Source: Pseudomonas viridiflava
GTDB taxonomy: Bacteria > Pseudomonadota > Gammaproteobacteria > Pseudomonadales > Pseudomonadaceae
Length of the DNA: 64,000 bases
Direction of reading: 5' to 3'
Assembly (NCBI RefSeq): GCF_900573885.1
Contig: NZ_UPSE01000565.1
Coordinates: forward strand, 186,001-250,000
The position numbers were made by a program, and so were the translations under genes. The notes beneath the pieces were generated by a model. That model searched no databases and was not told where the DNA came from. It saw only the letters and a list, made by a program, of their open reading frames with translations. This document shows, piece after piece, positions 50,206 to 61,957 of the stretch (position 1 is its first letter; each line of letters begins with the position of its first letter).

Positions 50206-50627
50206 AGGGCGGAGTGCGATGGAGCGGCACTTTCCACTTCGGCGTAGCCGTCGCCATTCCATTGCATCAGGCAGAAGCCATGGCCGAACGGGTCGGCGAA
50301 GGTGGCGATGCTGCACCAGGCTTCGTGGCGGATCGGCGTTTCGTTTTTTGCTCCGGCAGCTATGGCGCGTTCGCAGGCGGCGGCCAGGTCGTCGACGACG
50401 ATATCGATGTGCACCGGCGTCCAGTGCCGCTGGTACTGGCGCGCGGCCCCTTTGCACGGGTGGCTGCCGGTGGGGTTGGCGAGCAGGTAAATCGGCACGG
50501 GGCCGCCCAGCAGTTCGGCCACCTGCCCATCGAACAGGTAACGGTTCAGTTGAACGTCGAAGGCCTGGGTGTAAAAGGCAATGCCCGCGTCGAGGTCGGG
50601 AACGTCGATGTTAAGCAGTAGATTCAT
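50202..50627 (-). CDS. VOC family protein
   Basis: 141 residues. LLLNIDVPDLDAGIAFYTQAFDV start, VHIDIVVDDLAAACERAIAAGAK centre and ATFADPFGHGFCLMQW end, a standard VOC fold. Metal ligands His (VHIDI) and the pattern DPFGHGFCL are kept. The C-terminal tail (SAAPSHSAL) and stop are formed at the edge of a REPIN, so the ancestral protein probably ended close by. Confidence 0.85.
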   Translation of the reverse strand: MNLLLNIDVPDLDAGIAFYTQAFDVQLNRYLFDGQVAELLGGPVPIYLLANPTGSHPCKGAARQYQRHWTPVHIDIVVDDLAAACERAIAAGAKNETPIRHEAWCSIATFADPFGHGFCLMQWNGDGYAEVESAAPSHSAL

Positions 50628-50651
50628 GAAGGCATCCGTGGCTGGCTCGGT

Positions 50652-51359
50652 TTACGTGGACTCGTCTTGCCTGGGCTCAGACGGGAGTCCGGATTTCAGT
50701 AAGAGCAGCAGCGACACCGGTTGTTCACTTTCAGGATGCAGCGGCTCTTGCAGCCATTGCAGGCGCCAGTCCGTTTCAGCCAGCAACGTCAGCCACGATT
50801 CCAGGGTGCGGAAGAACCAGGGCATCGGTTCGGCAAAGCCCTCGCCGAAGCCTTCGAAATGCTCGACGCGCCAGCCGTCCTGGTATTGCCCTTCGCCGCG
50901 CGAGCTCCACGGGTGGATGGTTTGAATCAGCAGCGCGCCGCCCGGCGCTATCAGGCTGTGCAGCGAATTGAGCACCGGCGCCAAGGGTTCGTCGAGCAGG
51001 GCGAAGTTGCACACCAGCACATCGAACTTGCCCAGCAGCGGCGCCTGCGCTTCGAGGTCGGCGTAGCCGCACACGCGGTATTGCCCGGAGCAGATGGCCC
51101 GCGCCGTTTCGATCAGCGGCACCGAAGCATCGACGCCCACCGCTTCGATGCCATGGGCCATCAAGCCGCGACACAGCCAGCCTTCACCACAGCCGATGTC
51201 CAGCACGCGCTTGGGCTCGCAGGCCAGAATGGCGCGCACGATGGCGGCATCCGTAACCAGCCGTCGGCTTTCAATACGGCGTTCGCGCACGGCGGCAGTC
51301 CAGGCGTCGGCATTGGCCTGCCAGCTGAAATTGAGCTGTTCACGATGGTCGCGTTGCAT
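50652..51359 (-). CDS. SAM-dependent methyltransferase (UbiG-like class I)
   Basis: 235 residues. Motif I RVLDIGCGEGWLCRGLMAHG binds S-adenosylmethionine, acid loop VGVDAS, later FDVLVCNFALLDE and LIAPGGALLIQTIHPW. Acceptor unknown. ATG 51359 is used (the frame to 51575 has no support); it is divergent from the PBP gene with a 122-base gap. Confidence 0.88.
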   Translation of the reverse strand: MQRDHREQLNFSWQANADAWTAAVRERRIESRRLVTDAAIVRAILACEPKRVLDIGCGEGWLCRGLMAHGIEAVGVDASVPLIETARAICSGQYRVCGYADLEAQAPLLGKFDVLVCNFALLDEPLAPVLNSLHSLIAPGGALLIQTIHPWSSRGEGQYQDGWRVEHFEGFGEGFAEPMPWFFRTLESWLTLLAETDWRLQWLQEPLHPESEQPVSLLLLLKSGLPSEPRQDEST

Positions 51360-51481
51360 GGTCGGACTCGAAGAAAAAAAGAAAAAGTGACGCGCGGAAA
51401 CGTTAACCGCATTTTGCCGCCGACAACAGCGTCTACGCTTTAACCCATGCAGAGCAACGCAGAGCCAAGGCCAATTCTGAT

Positions 51482-54400
51482 ATGGGCGCATTGTGGCAAA
51501 CGAACAGTACTTCGGCTGAGCAAACGGTGCCCGGCCTGACTTCCTCTCCTTTGCCCAACGCAAAACGTCCACCACCCCGCTCCCCTTGGCGCCGGGCGTT
51601 ACGCCGAACCTTCTGGCTGACGCTGTTGCTGCTGGTCGTCGCGCTCGGCTGGCTGGCGTATGAGGAAAGCACCACCGCCACCTACCAGTCCCGCGAGCTG
51701 AGCCGCTATGCCGCCACGCTCACCTACACGCTGGAAGACGGCCCCACCGATGCCATTCGTTATCCGGCCGACGGCCCGTTTGATAAACGCCTGGGTTATG
51801 CCTACCTGCCGCAGATGCTGGAGCGTTTGCACAAGCGCGACTACCTGATCGAGGCGCAAACGCGCTTCTCGCCGGCCTTGATGGAATACAGCCGCCACGG
51901 CTTGTTCATTCCCTACCCGGAAAAGCTGCAAACCGGTCTGGCCATTGCCGATTGCGGCGGGTTGCCGCTGTATGGCGTTGCCTATCCACAACAGCTTTAC
52001 GGGCGTTTCGAGGACATTCCGCCCCTGGTGGTCAACAGCCTGCTGTTTATCGAAAACCGCTACCTGCTCGACCCGCAGCAACCCCTGAGCAATCCGGCGG
52101 TGGACTGGCCGCGCTTTGTCATGGCGGCGATAACCCAGGTCGGCAAAAAGCTCGACGTTCAGGGCCAGTCGGCCGGCGGCAGCACCCTGGCCACGCAGTT
52201 GGAAAAATACCGGCATTCTCCCGATGGCCTGACGTTGTCGGGCGTCGACAAGCTCAAGCAAATGGCCTCGGCCAGCATCCGCGCTTACCAGAACGGGCCG
52301 CAAACCCTGCCGGCGCGGCAGAACATCGTGCGCGACTACCTCAACAGCGTGCCGCTCTCGGCGGCGCCGGGGTATGGCGAGGTACACGGCATGGCCGATG
52401 GTTTGCGGGTGTGGTACGGCGCCGACTTCACCGAGGTCAATCGCGTGCTCGGCGATAGCAACGCCGACCTGGCGCAACGCGGCCTGGCCCTGCGCCAGGT
52501 GCTGTCGCTGATGATCGCCCAGCGCCGCCCTTCTTATTACCTGGCGCAAGGCCACAGCCAGCTGGCCACGCTCACGGACAGCCATATTCGCATTCTGGCC
52601 AGCGGCGGCGTTATCGACGCAGCCTTGCGCGATGCCGCACTGGCCAGCACCGTAAGCTGGCGGGATCTGGCGGCCCAGCCCGGCGTGCAAATGGTTGAAA
52701 GCAATAAAGGCATCAGCGTGGCGCGCAGTCGCTTGTCGAGTTTGCTGAATAAGCCGCTGTATGACCTCGACCGCCTCGACCTGGCCGCCACCACCACGCT
52801 GAACGGGCCGTTGCAGCAAGCGGCCAGCGATTACTTGCAACGCCTCGCCGACCCGGCGTTTGCCGCCCAGGCGGGGTTGCTCGGCGAGTATCTGCTGACC
52901 GCGCAAACCACTCAGGCCGTGCGCTACAGCTTCACCCTGTTCGAGCGCACCGCCAACGGCTCGCGGGTACGGGTGCAAACCGACAGCACCGATCAACCCT
53001 TCGATATCAACGAAGGCAGCAAGCTGGAGCTGGGCTCCACCGCCAAGCTGCGGGTGCTGACGACCTATCTGGAAATCATCGACGAATTGCACCGCCGTTT
53101 CGTCGGCCAGACGCCCGCGCAGCTGCGAGAGGTGGAGGTGCCGGAGCAGGATTATCTGACGCGCTGGGCCGTGGATTACCTGGCCGCCGGCAACGACCCG
53201 AGCCTCACTGCCATGCTCAATGCAGCCCTTGAGCGGCGCTACTCGGCCAGCCCCGGCGAGCGGTTTTTCACCGGCGGCGGGCTGCATCACTTCAACAACT
53301 TTCGCCGCGAAGACAACGGCCGCAACCCGACCATGCGCGAGTCGCTGCAAGAGTCGATCAACCTGCCCTTCATTCGCCTGATGCGCGACGTGGTGCGCTA
53401 CAGCACCTACCAGTCCAGCAACAGCAGCGCCCAGTTGCTCAAGGACGACCACGACCCGCGCCGCCAGGACTATCTGCAACGCTTTGCGGACCACGAAGGC
53501 ACGGTGTTTCTGCTGCGCTTCTGGCGTAAATACCAAGGCAAGAACGCCACTGAACGCCTCGACACCTTTCTCGACGGCATGCACCCCACCGCTTCGCGCC
53601 TGGCGGCCGTACACCGCTATCTAATGCCCGATGTCGACGAAGCCACCTTTGGCACCTTTGTTAACGCGCATCTGGTCGCCGACAAGGTCGGCCCGGCGCG
53701 CGTGCACGAGCTGTATGTGAAATACGGCCCGGGCGCTTACAGCTTGCCGGACCAAGGCTATATCGCCCGCGTGCACCCGCTGGAGCTGTGGCTGCTCGGC
53801 TATCTGCAACAGCACCCGCAAGCCAGCTTCAACGACGCGGTGACCGCCAGTAACAACCAGCGCCAGGAAGTGTACGGCTGGCTGTTCAAGAGCCGGCACA
53901 AGCGCGCACGCGACAGCCGCATTCGCATCATGCTGGAGGTCGAGGCGTTTCTGGATATTCACCAGCGCTGGCAGCGCGTGGGGTACCCGTTCGACCATCT
54001 GGTGCCCTCGCTTGCCACCGCCATCGGCAGCTCGGGCGATCGGCCGGCGGCGCTGGCAGAGTTGATGGGCATCATCCTCAACGACGGCATTCGCCAACCC
54101 ACGGTGCGTATCGACAGCCTGCATTTTGCCGCGGGCACGCCGTACGAAACCCGCCTGGGCATCAACCCGGATCAAGGCAAGCGCGTGCTTTCCAGTGAAG
54201 TGGCCACAGCCTTGCGCGGTGCGCTGGCGCAAGTGGTGGCTAAAGGCACCGCGCGCCGTCTGAACGGCAGCTTCACCCAGGACGACGGCAGCGCCATGGT
54301 CTTGGGCGGCAAAACCGGCACGGGCGATAACCGCATTGAAAGCGTGGGCGCCGGCGGGCGCATTCTCAGCTCGCGCTCGCTGAACCGCACTGCCACCTTT

Positions 54401-54577
54401 GTGTTTTACCTGGGCGATCACCACTTCGGCACCCTTACCGCCTTTGTGCCGGGCCGCGCAGCAGAAGGCTTCCGCTTTACCTCGGCGCTGCCGGTGCAAG
54501 TGCTCAAAGGCATGGCGCCGACCTTGCAACCGTATTTGCGGGCAGGCACGCAGTGTGTAGCGAAAGAATCGCTGTAG
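51482..54577 (+). CDS. Large bifunctional peptidoglycan synthase-like protein (GT51 plus transpeptidase)
   Basis: 1031 residues. Cytoplasmic tail, TM about 44-62, then a GT51 glycosyltransferase with FIENRYLL and GGSTLATQLEKYRHSP (about 233-248). The transpeptidase part holds GSTAK (about 518, SxxK), ESINLP (about 623, SxN) and GGKTGTG (about 941, KTG), all intact. It is longer than PBP1a/1b (about 750-850), with extra sequence between the motifs, and the GT region lacks the usual EDRxFxxH form. It may be a specialised or modified class A PBP. Stop TAG is within a REP. Confidence 0.85.
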   Translation: MGALWQTNSTSAEQTVPGLTSSPLPNAKRPPPRSPWRRALRRTFWLTLLLLVVALGWLAYEESTTATYQSRELSRYAATLTYTLEDGPTDAIRYPADGPFDKRLGYAYLPQMLERLHKRDYLIEAQTRFSPALMEYSRHGLFIPYPEKLQTGLAIADCGGLPLYGVAYPQQLYGRFEDIPPLVVNSLLFIENRYLLDPQQPLSNPAVDWPRFVMAAITQVGKKLDVQGQSAGGSTLATQLEKYRHSPDGLTLSGVDKLKQMASASIRAYQNGPQTLPARQNIVRDYLNSVPLSAAPGYGEVHGMADGLRVWYGADFTEVNRVLGDSNADLAQRGLALRQVLSLMIAQRRPSYYLAQGHSQLATLTDSHIRILASGGVIDAALRDAALASTVSWRDLAAQPGVQMVESNKGISVARSRLSSLLNKPLYDLDRLDLAATTTLNGPLQQAASDYLQRLADPAFAAQAGLLGEYLLTAQTTQAVRYSFTLFERTANGSRVRVQTDSTDQPFDINEGSKLELGSTAKLRVLTTYLEIIDELHRRFVGQTPAQLREVEVPEQDYLTRWAVDYLAAGNDPSLTAMLNAALERRYSASPGERFFTGGGLHHFNNFRREDNGRNPTMRESLQESINLPFIRLMRDVVRYSTYQSSNSSAQLLKDDHDPRRQDYLQRFADHEGTVFLLRFWRKYQGKNATERLDTFLDGMHPTASRLAAVHRYLMPDVDEATFGTFVNAHLVADKVGPARVHELYVKYGPGAYSLPDQGYIARVHPLELWLLGYLQQHPQASFNDAVTASNNQRQEVYGWLFKSRHKRARDSRIRIMLEVEAFLDIHQRWQRVGYPFDHLVPSLATAIGSSGDRPAALAELMGIILNDGIRQPTVRIDSLHFAAGTPYETRLGINPDQGKRVLSSEVATALRGALAQVVAKGTARRLNGSFTQDDGSAMVLGGKTGTGDNRIESVGAGGRILSSRSLNRTATFVFYLGDHHFGTLTAFVPGRAAEGFRFTSALPVQVLKGMAPTLQPYLRAGTQCVAKESL

Positions 54578-54650
54578 GAGCCACCTTGGTGGCGAACCCT
54601 GCAAACGATGATGCTGAAATTCGCGTTTGCAGGGTTCGCTAGCACGCTAG
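54574..54650. repeat. REP element with extended hairpin
   Basis: TGTAGGAGCCACCTTGGTGGC (54573-54593) then CGAACCCTGCAAACG (54593-54607) faces CGCGTTTGCAGGGTTCG (54623-54639). The first bases contain the PBP stop codon. Confidence 0.8.
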
Positions 54651-54763
54651 CCCTGCGGGCAGGGTCTGGGCTGGGCGAGCCCCAAGCATTTGCCGCTGCC
54701 CCTGACACTGACCCGCTGGTAATATCCGCCACGCCCCATTTCCCTGCTGTCTGGAGTACCCGC

Positions 54764-55195
54764 TTGGAGTCTGAATCCATCGTCTATGGCTGCATCCGCG
54801 ACTGGCCGTCGACGGATCCGGAACAGGCGCGTCTGCGTCGGACGATCAACCAGCGTGAATTACGCGCGTTGCCCTCTGGCGATGCCTGGCCGTTTATTGG
54901 CCGCGATATGTTTTCGTTCTGCCCGCAAGCGGGTGAAGGGCTGTACCAGACACAGGTCATTCACTTCGGCGCCAGCTACCGCGCCGTGGAGTACGAGTGG
55001 ACGCTGTGGGTGGAGCAATTCGAAGCGCTGCTCAAGCGCTTGTACTGGGGCAGCGCGGTGGTGCATCTGGAAACCGAGTTGAGCGGCAGCCACACCTTTC
55101 GCTGGGAGTCGGAACAGGGTTTCCATAGCCCGCAAGACAGCGGCGGCCTGCTGGTTCGCTGCGCCTGGGAGCGCGAAGGCGCGTTGCACAGTTAA
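54764..55195 (+). CDS. Hypothetical protein, about 143 aa
   Basis: Unknown family. Starts with TTG at 54764 (LESESIVYGCIRDWP) after CTGGAG; the frame is open to ATG 54608 but the first 52 residues would be encoded by REP and low-quality sequence. Contains Trp/Phe-rich conserved-looking stretches (DAWPFIGRDMFSFCPQAG, EWTLWVEQFEALLKRLYWG), no signal peptide. It lies 24 bases before ynfA. Confidence 0.6.
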   Translation: MESESIVYGCIRDWPSTDPEQARLRRTINQRELRALPSGDAWPFIGRDMFSFCPQAGEGLYQTQVIHFGASYRAVEYEWTLWVEQFEALLKRLYWGSAVVHLETELSGSHTFRWESEQGFHSPQDSGGLLVRCAWEREGALHS

Positions 55196-55219
55196 CCCCT
55201 GCAAAGGCGGTGCCCCCCA

Positions 55220-55552
55220 ATGCTCAATTACCTTTGGTTCTTTCTCGCTGCGCTATTTGAAATCGCCGGCTGCTACGCCTTCTGGTCATGGCTGCGCATG
55301 GGCAAAAGCGCCTGGTGGATTGTGCCGGGGCTGGTGAGTCTGGTGCTCTTTGCGCTGTTGCTCACCCGCGTGGAAGCGGCCTATGCCGGACGCGCCTACG
55401 CGGCCTACGGTGGCATTTATGTGGTGGCGTCGCTGTTCTGGCTGGGTGTGGTCGAGCGGGCGCGGCCGTTGAGTACCGACTGGATCGGCGCGGCCTTTTG
55501 CGTGGTGGGTGCGTTGATTATTTTGTTTGGACCGCGTTTTTCGGCGCCTTGA
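55220..55552 (+). CDS. ynfA: YnfA/UPF0060 family small membrane protein
   Basis: 110 residues, four membrane helices. FLAALFEIAGCYAFWSWLR and RAYAAYGGIYVVASLFWLWVVE (here WLGVVE) and WIGAAFCVVGALIILFGPR are the family hallmarks; related to small multidrug-resistance exporters. Confidence 0.93.
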   Translation: MLNYLWFFLAALFEIAGCYAFWSWLRMGKSAWWIVPGLVSLVLFALLLTRVEAAYAGRAYAAYGGIYVVASLFWLGVVERARPLSTDWIGAAFCVVGALIILFGPRFSAP

Positions 55553-55557
55553 TGATT

Positions 55558-55590
55558 GTTGGGCTTCGCTTTGCTCAACCCAACCTACGG
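55558..55590. repeat. Single GTAGGTTGGGTTGAG element
   Basis: GTTGGGCTTCGCTTTGCTCA then ACCCAACCTACGG; a complete arm, reversed in orientation, six bases after the ynfA stop. Confidence 0.75.
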
Positions 55591-55622
55591 GGCCGCGCGC
55601 AATTCCCTCGTGAAATACATGT

Positions 55623-55687
55623 GTAGGAGCCAGCTTGCTGGCGAAGCTCTTGAGATTCCGAAGCTTCGCCAGCAAGCTGGCTCCTAC
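55623..55687. repeat. REPIN: perfect inverted pair of REP elements
   Basis: GTAGGAGCCAGCTTGCTGGC (55623-55642) and its reverse complement (55668-55687) with a short spacer; same sequence as the pair at 50143. Lies between ynfA and yheU 3' ends. Confidence 0.9.
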
Positions 55688-55708
55688 AAAAGCTGATTTT
55701 CGTTTGGC

Positions 55709-55939
55709 TCACTCTTCCAGCCATTCCTTCGGCACGTCGTGCTTCATGGCGAGCTGGCACTGTTCACTTTCCACGTCGAACACAATCACCGCCTCGCCTT
55801 TGTCGAGGGCGCGGCGTACACGGGCGACGCGGGTTTCCAGCGGGGTTTCGTCGCCGTTGTCGGTGCCGTCACGGGTGACGAAGTCTTCAATCAGGCGCGT
55901 CAGGGTTTCAGGTTCGAGCATTTCTTGCGGGATCAACAT
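55709..55939 (-). CDS. YheU family protein
   Basis: 76 residues. MLIPQEMLEPETLTRLIEDFVTRDGTD and VRRALDKGEAVIVFDVESEQCQL match the conserved YheU (UPF0270) family of unknown function. A small acidic protein. Confidence 0.9.
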   Translation of the reverse strand: MLIPQEMLEPETLTRLIEDFVTRDGTDNGDETPLETRVARVRRALDKGEAVIVFDVESEQCQLAMKHDVPKEWLEE

Positions 55940-55989
55940 GGCACTTCTCCAGAAAGCCCGGCGATGTTAACCCACCTGCTGCCATGCCA

Positions 55990-58761
<2,772 letters not shown>

Positions 58762-58848
58762 CCGTAAACCTCTGGCAAATTTCCGGCAGAGCTGTCAGAT
58801 CGCTCCACTCTTGTTTGTCTGGCACTTTGCCTCTATGCCGGCCGCCCA

Positions 58849-60039
58849 TCAAGTGTCGTTTTCACGCGAATTGAGCACGCTGTCTACAGTCGGCACCCGG
58901 GTGTCGCTTTCCATCTGCGCATCGTGCTCGATCTGGTGGCTGAAATTCTCCAGCGACTGCCCGCCCGGCTTGGCGTCGCTGGCAAAAACCGGCGGGCTCA
59001 AAATGTAGGCGCTGAGCAAACGGCTGAGGCCAGCCAGGCTGTCGATATGGGTGCGTTCGTAGCCGTGGGTGGCGTCACAGCCAAAGGCTAGCAGAGCCGT
59101 GCGGGTATCGTGGCCCGCCGCCACGGCTGATTGGGCGTCACTGTGGTAATAGCGGAACAGGTCGCGGCGCACCGGCACTTCGTTCTTTTCGGCCAGGCGC
59201 AGCAGGTGACGCGACAGGTGATAGTCATAGGGTCCGCCGGAATCCTGCATGGCCACGCTGACGGTGTGTTCGCTGGACTGTTGCCCCGGCGCCACCGGCG
59301 CGATGTCGATACCGACAAACTCGCTCACATCCCAATGCAACGCCCCCGCTGCCCCCGAGCCGACCTCTTCGGTGATGGTGAACAGCGGGTGGCAGTCTAT
59401 AGCCGGCTCGATACCGCTTTCGACCAGACCTTTAAGCGCCGTGAGCAACGCGGCGGTGCCGGCTTTGTCATCCAGATGGCGGGCGCTGATATGGCCACTT
59501 TCGGTGAACTCCGGCAGCGGATCGAACGCGACGAAATCGCCGACGTTGATGCCCAGCGATTCGCAATCGGCACGGGTGCTGCTGTAGGCATCCAGGCGCA
59601 ATTCGACGTGGTCCCAACTGATCGGCATCTGGTCGATGGCGGTGTTGAACGCATGCCCCGAGGCCATCAGCGGCAGCACGCTGCCACGGAACACGCCGGT
59701 TTCGGTAAACACGCTGACGCGGCTGCCCTCGGCAAAGCGACTCGACCAGCAACCGACAGGCGCCAGGCCGAGGCGGCCGTTGTCTTGCACTTGCCGAACG
59801 ATGGCGCCGATGGTGTCCAGGTGGGTGGATACCGCGCGATCAGGGCTGTTCTGCTTGCCCTTGATCGTGGCGCGAATCGTGCCCCGGCGGGTCAACTCGA
59901 ACGGAATGCCGAGTTCTTCAAGGCGCTCAGCCACATAACGCACGATGGTGTCGGTGAAACCGGTCGGGCTGGGAATGGCGAGCATTTCCAGCAGCACGCG
60001 GCGCAGGTAATCAAGGTCGGGTTCGGGGACTTTTTTCAT
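58849..60039 (-). CDS. M42-family peptidase of the NAGGN osmoprotectant system
   Basis: 396 residues. Co-catalytic metallopeptidase: metal ligands in STHLDTIG, SARHLDDKAGTAALL and ITEEVGSGAAG (Glu pair). The C-terminus (ENFSHQIEHDAQME...) is Pseudomonas-specific. This peptidase accompanies NAGGN synthesis genes and may cleave or recycle the dipeptide osmolyte; that role is inferred from context. Third gene of the operon, after a repeat-bearing 121-base gap. Confidence 0.9.
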   Translation of the reverse strand: MKKVPEPDLDYLRRVLLEMLAIPSPTGFTDTIVRYVAERLEELGIPFELTRRGTIRATIKGKQNSPDRAVSTHLDTIGAIVRQVQDNGRLGLAPVGCWSSRFAEGSRVSVFTETGVFRGSVLPLMASGHAFNTAIDQMPISWDHVELRLDAYSSTRADCESLGINVGDFVAFDPLPEFTESGHISARHLDDKAGTAALLTALKGLVESGIEPAIDCHPLFTITEEVGSGAAGALHWDVSEFVGIDIAPVAPGQQSSEHTVSVAMQDSGGPYDYHLSRHLLRLAEKNEVPVRRDLFRYYHSDAQSAVAAGHDTRTALLAFGCDATHGYERTHIDSLAGLSRLLSAYILSPPVFASDAKPGGQSLENFSHQIEHDAQMESDTRVPTVDSVLNSRENDT

Positions 60040-60061
60040 TCAGGTCTCCTTCTATAAATGA

Positions 60062-60156
60062 CGTCATTCCCGCGAAGGCGGGAATCCAGAATGGCAGGGC
60101 GTGCCGCAAATGCCGCAACAACCCCCATGCGGAATCCCCGCGCGCGGAGATGACGG
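60062..60156. repeat. GTCATTCCCGCG-type inverted repeat pair
   Basis: CGTCATTCCCGCGAAGGCGG (60062-60081) with GGAATCC, and at 60131-60156 GGAATCCCCGCGCGCGGAG then ATGACGG, an inverted, partly worn copy. Located inside the NAGGN operon between ngg and the peptidase gene. Confidence 0.75.
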
Positions 60157-60160
60157 AGAA

Positions 60161-61900
60161 TCAGCCAGCTGTCTGGCTAAGCGGAAACAGCAGGTCGATA
60201 AACCGTTCTGCCGTCGGCTGCGGTTGGTGGTTGGCCAGGCCGGCGCGCTCGTTCGCTTCGATAAACACGTACTCGGGCTGATCGGCGCCAGGCACCAGCA
60301 TGTCGAGACCGACCACGGGAATATCCAGCGCCCGCGCCGCACGTACGGCGGCGTCAGCGAGCACCGGGTGAAGGATCTCGGTGACGTCTTCAAGGGTGCC
60401 GCCGGTATGCAGGTTGGCGGTGCGCCGCACGGCCAGGCGTTGCCCGGCCGGCAGCACGCTGTCGTAGTCAAAGCCGGCAGCGCGCAGGGTGCGATGGGTT
60501 TCTTCGTCCAGCGGAATGCGACTCTCACCGCCCGTGGCCGCTTGCCGACGACGGCTCTGTGCTTCGATCAGCGCGCCAATGCTGTGGCGTCCATCACCAA
60601 TCACCTCAGCGGGACGGCGAATGGCGGCGGCTACCACTTCAAAGCCGATCACCAGAATGCGCAAATCGGCGCCTTCGTGAAAACTCTCCAGCAGCACGCG
60701 ATTATCGAAGGCCTGGGCGCGCTTGATGGCGGCCTCCACTTCCTCTTCGCTGCGCAGGTCGATGGCCACGCCTTTGCCCTGTTCACCGTCTACCGGCTTG
60801 ACCACCACGCGGCCGTGTTCAGTGAGAAAGTCGGCGTTCTCTTCCGGTTCGCCGGCCAGTTGCTGGGCCGGCAACTGCAGACCCACACGGCGCAATGCGC
60901 GGTGAGTGAGCACTTTGTCCTGGCACAGGGTCATGCTCACGGCGCTGGTCAGATCGCTTAGCGACTCGCGGCACCGAATGCGCCGTCCGCCCTGGCTAAG
61001 GGTAAACAAGCCGGCTTCGGCGTCATCCACCTGCACCTCGATACCGCGGCGACGGGCTTCGTCGACGATGATCTTGGCGTAGGGGTTGAGCTCCGCTTCC
61101 GGGCCGGGGCCAAGAAACAGAGTTTCGTTGATGCCGTTCTTGCGCTTGAGGGTAAACGTGGTGAGGTCACGAAAGCCCAGCTTGGCGTACAGACGTTTGG
61201 CCTGGTGGTTGTCGTGCAGCACCGACAAGTCGAGGTAGCTCAGCCCCCGGCTCATGAAGTGCTCAATCAAATGCCGCACCAGCACCTCACCCACGCCAGG
61301 CCGCGTGCAGCGCGGCGACACGGCCAGGCACCAGAGGCTGCAGCCGTTGTCGGGATCGTTGAAGGCTTTGCGATGATTGAGGCCCATCATGCCGCCGATG
61401 ATCATGCCGCTGTCGGCATCTTCGGCCAGCCAGTATTCCGGCCCGCCCTCTTCACGCGGGGTAAGCCGGTCCGGGTCTACCGGCAACATGCCGCGTTCCT
61501 GGTACAGGTTGTTCAGCGCCTGCCAGTCTTCCACGCTCTGCGCACGGCGCACGTTGAAGCCACGAAAGCCGCGACGGGCCTGACGATAGTCGGTGAACCA
61601 CAGGCGCAGGGTGTCGGAAGGGTCAAGGAACAACCCCTGCGGCGCCTGCGCCAGCACCTGATGGGGCGCCGACACGTACAAGGCGATATCACGCTCGCCC
61701 GGCTTTTCATTCAGCAGGTCGCTGGCCAGCAGTTCCGGTGTCGGGTAGGTGTGCCCGATCAGAATCCGCCCCCAGCCACAATGCAGGGCTTGGGGCGGAT
61801 GGGGATTCATGTCGCCATCTTCGGCAAAACGCGCCTGCAAGCGCTCATAAGACGGCGGTTGGCCGCGCAACAGGCGCTGGCTGTAGGCATAGCCTTTCAT
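60161..61900 (-). CDS. ngg: N-acetylglutaminylglutamine synthetase
   Basis: 579 residues. N-terminal half is a GNAT acetyltransferase (CLAVSPRCTRPGVGEVLVRHLIEHF), and the C-terminal half an ATP-grasp ligase (TEHGRVVVKPVDGEQGKGVAIDL, VFIEANERAGLAN). The fusion both acetylates glutamine and joins it to a second glutamine, giving NAGGN's precursor. ATG 61900 follows AAGGGAAG; TTG 61906 would add two residues. Lies 57 bases after the amidotransferase gene. Confidence 0.92.
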   Translation of the reverse strand: MKGYAYSQRLLRGQPPSYERLQARFAEDGDMNPHPPQALHCGWGRILIGHTYPTPELLASDLLNEKPGERDIALYVSAPHQVLAQAPQGLFLDPSDTLRLWFTDYRQARRGFRGFNVRRAQSVEDWQALNNLYQERGMLPVDPDRLTPREEGGPEYWLAEDADSGMIIGGMMGLNHRKAFNDPDNGCSLWCLAVSPRCTRPGVGEVLVRHLIEHFMSRGLSYLDLSVLHDNHQAKRLYAKLGFRDLTTFTLKRKNGINETLFLGPGPEAELNPYAKIIVDEARRRGIEVQVDDAEAGLFTLSQGGRRIRCRESLSDLTSAVSMTLCQDKVLTHRALRRVGLQLPAQQLAGEPEENADFLTEHGRVVVKPVDGEQGKGVAIDLRSEEEVEAAIKRAQAFDNRVLLESFHEGADLRILVIGFEVVAAAIRRPAEVIGDGRHSIGALIEAQSRRRQAATGGESRIPLDEETHRTLRAAGFDYDSVLPAGQRLAVRRTANLHTGGTLEDVTEILHPVLADAAVRAARALDIPVVGLDMLVPGADQPEYVFIEANERAGLANHQPQPTAERFIDLLFPLSQTAG

Positions 61901-61957
61901 CAACAAAACTTCCCTTGCAAAACAGACCGTCTGAAAAACATCGCAAATGCGGGCCCG

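Noticed and set aside
51599..53614. 671-codon minus-strand open frame
   Set aside because: Antisense shadow of the PBP-like gene with no recognisable domain or ribosome-binding site.
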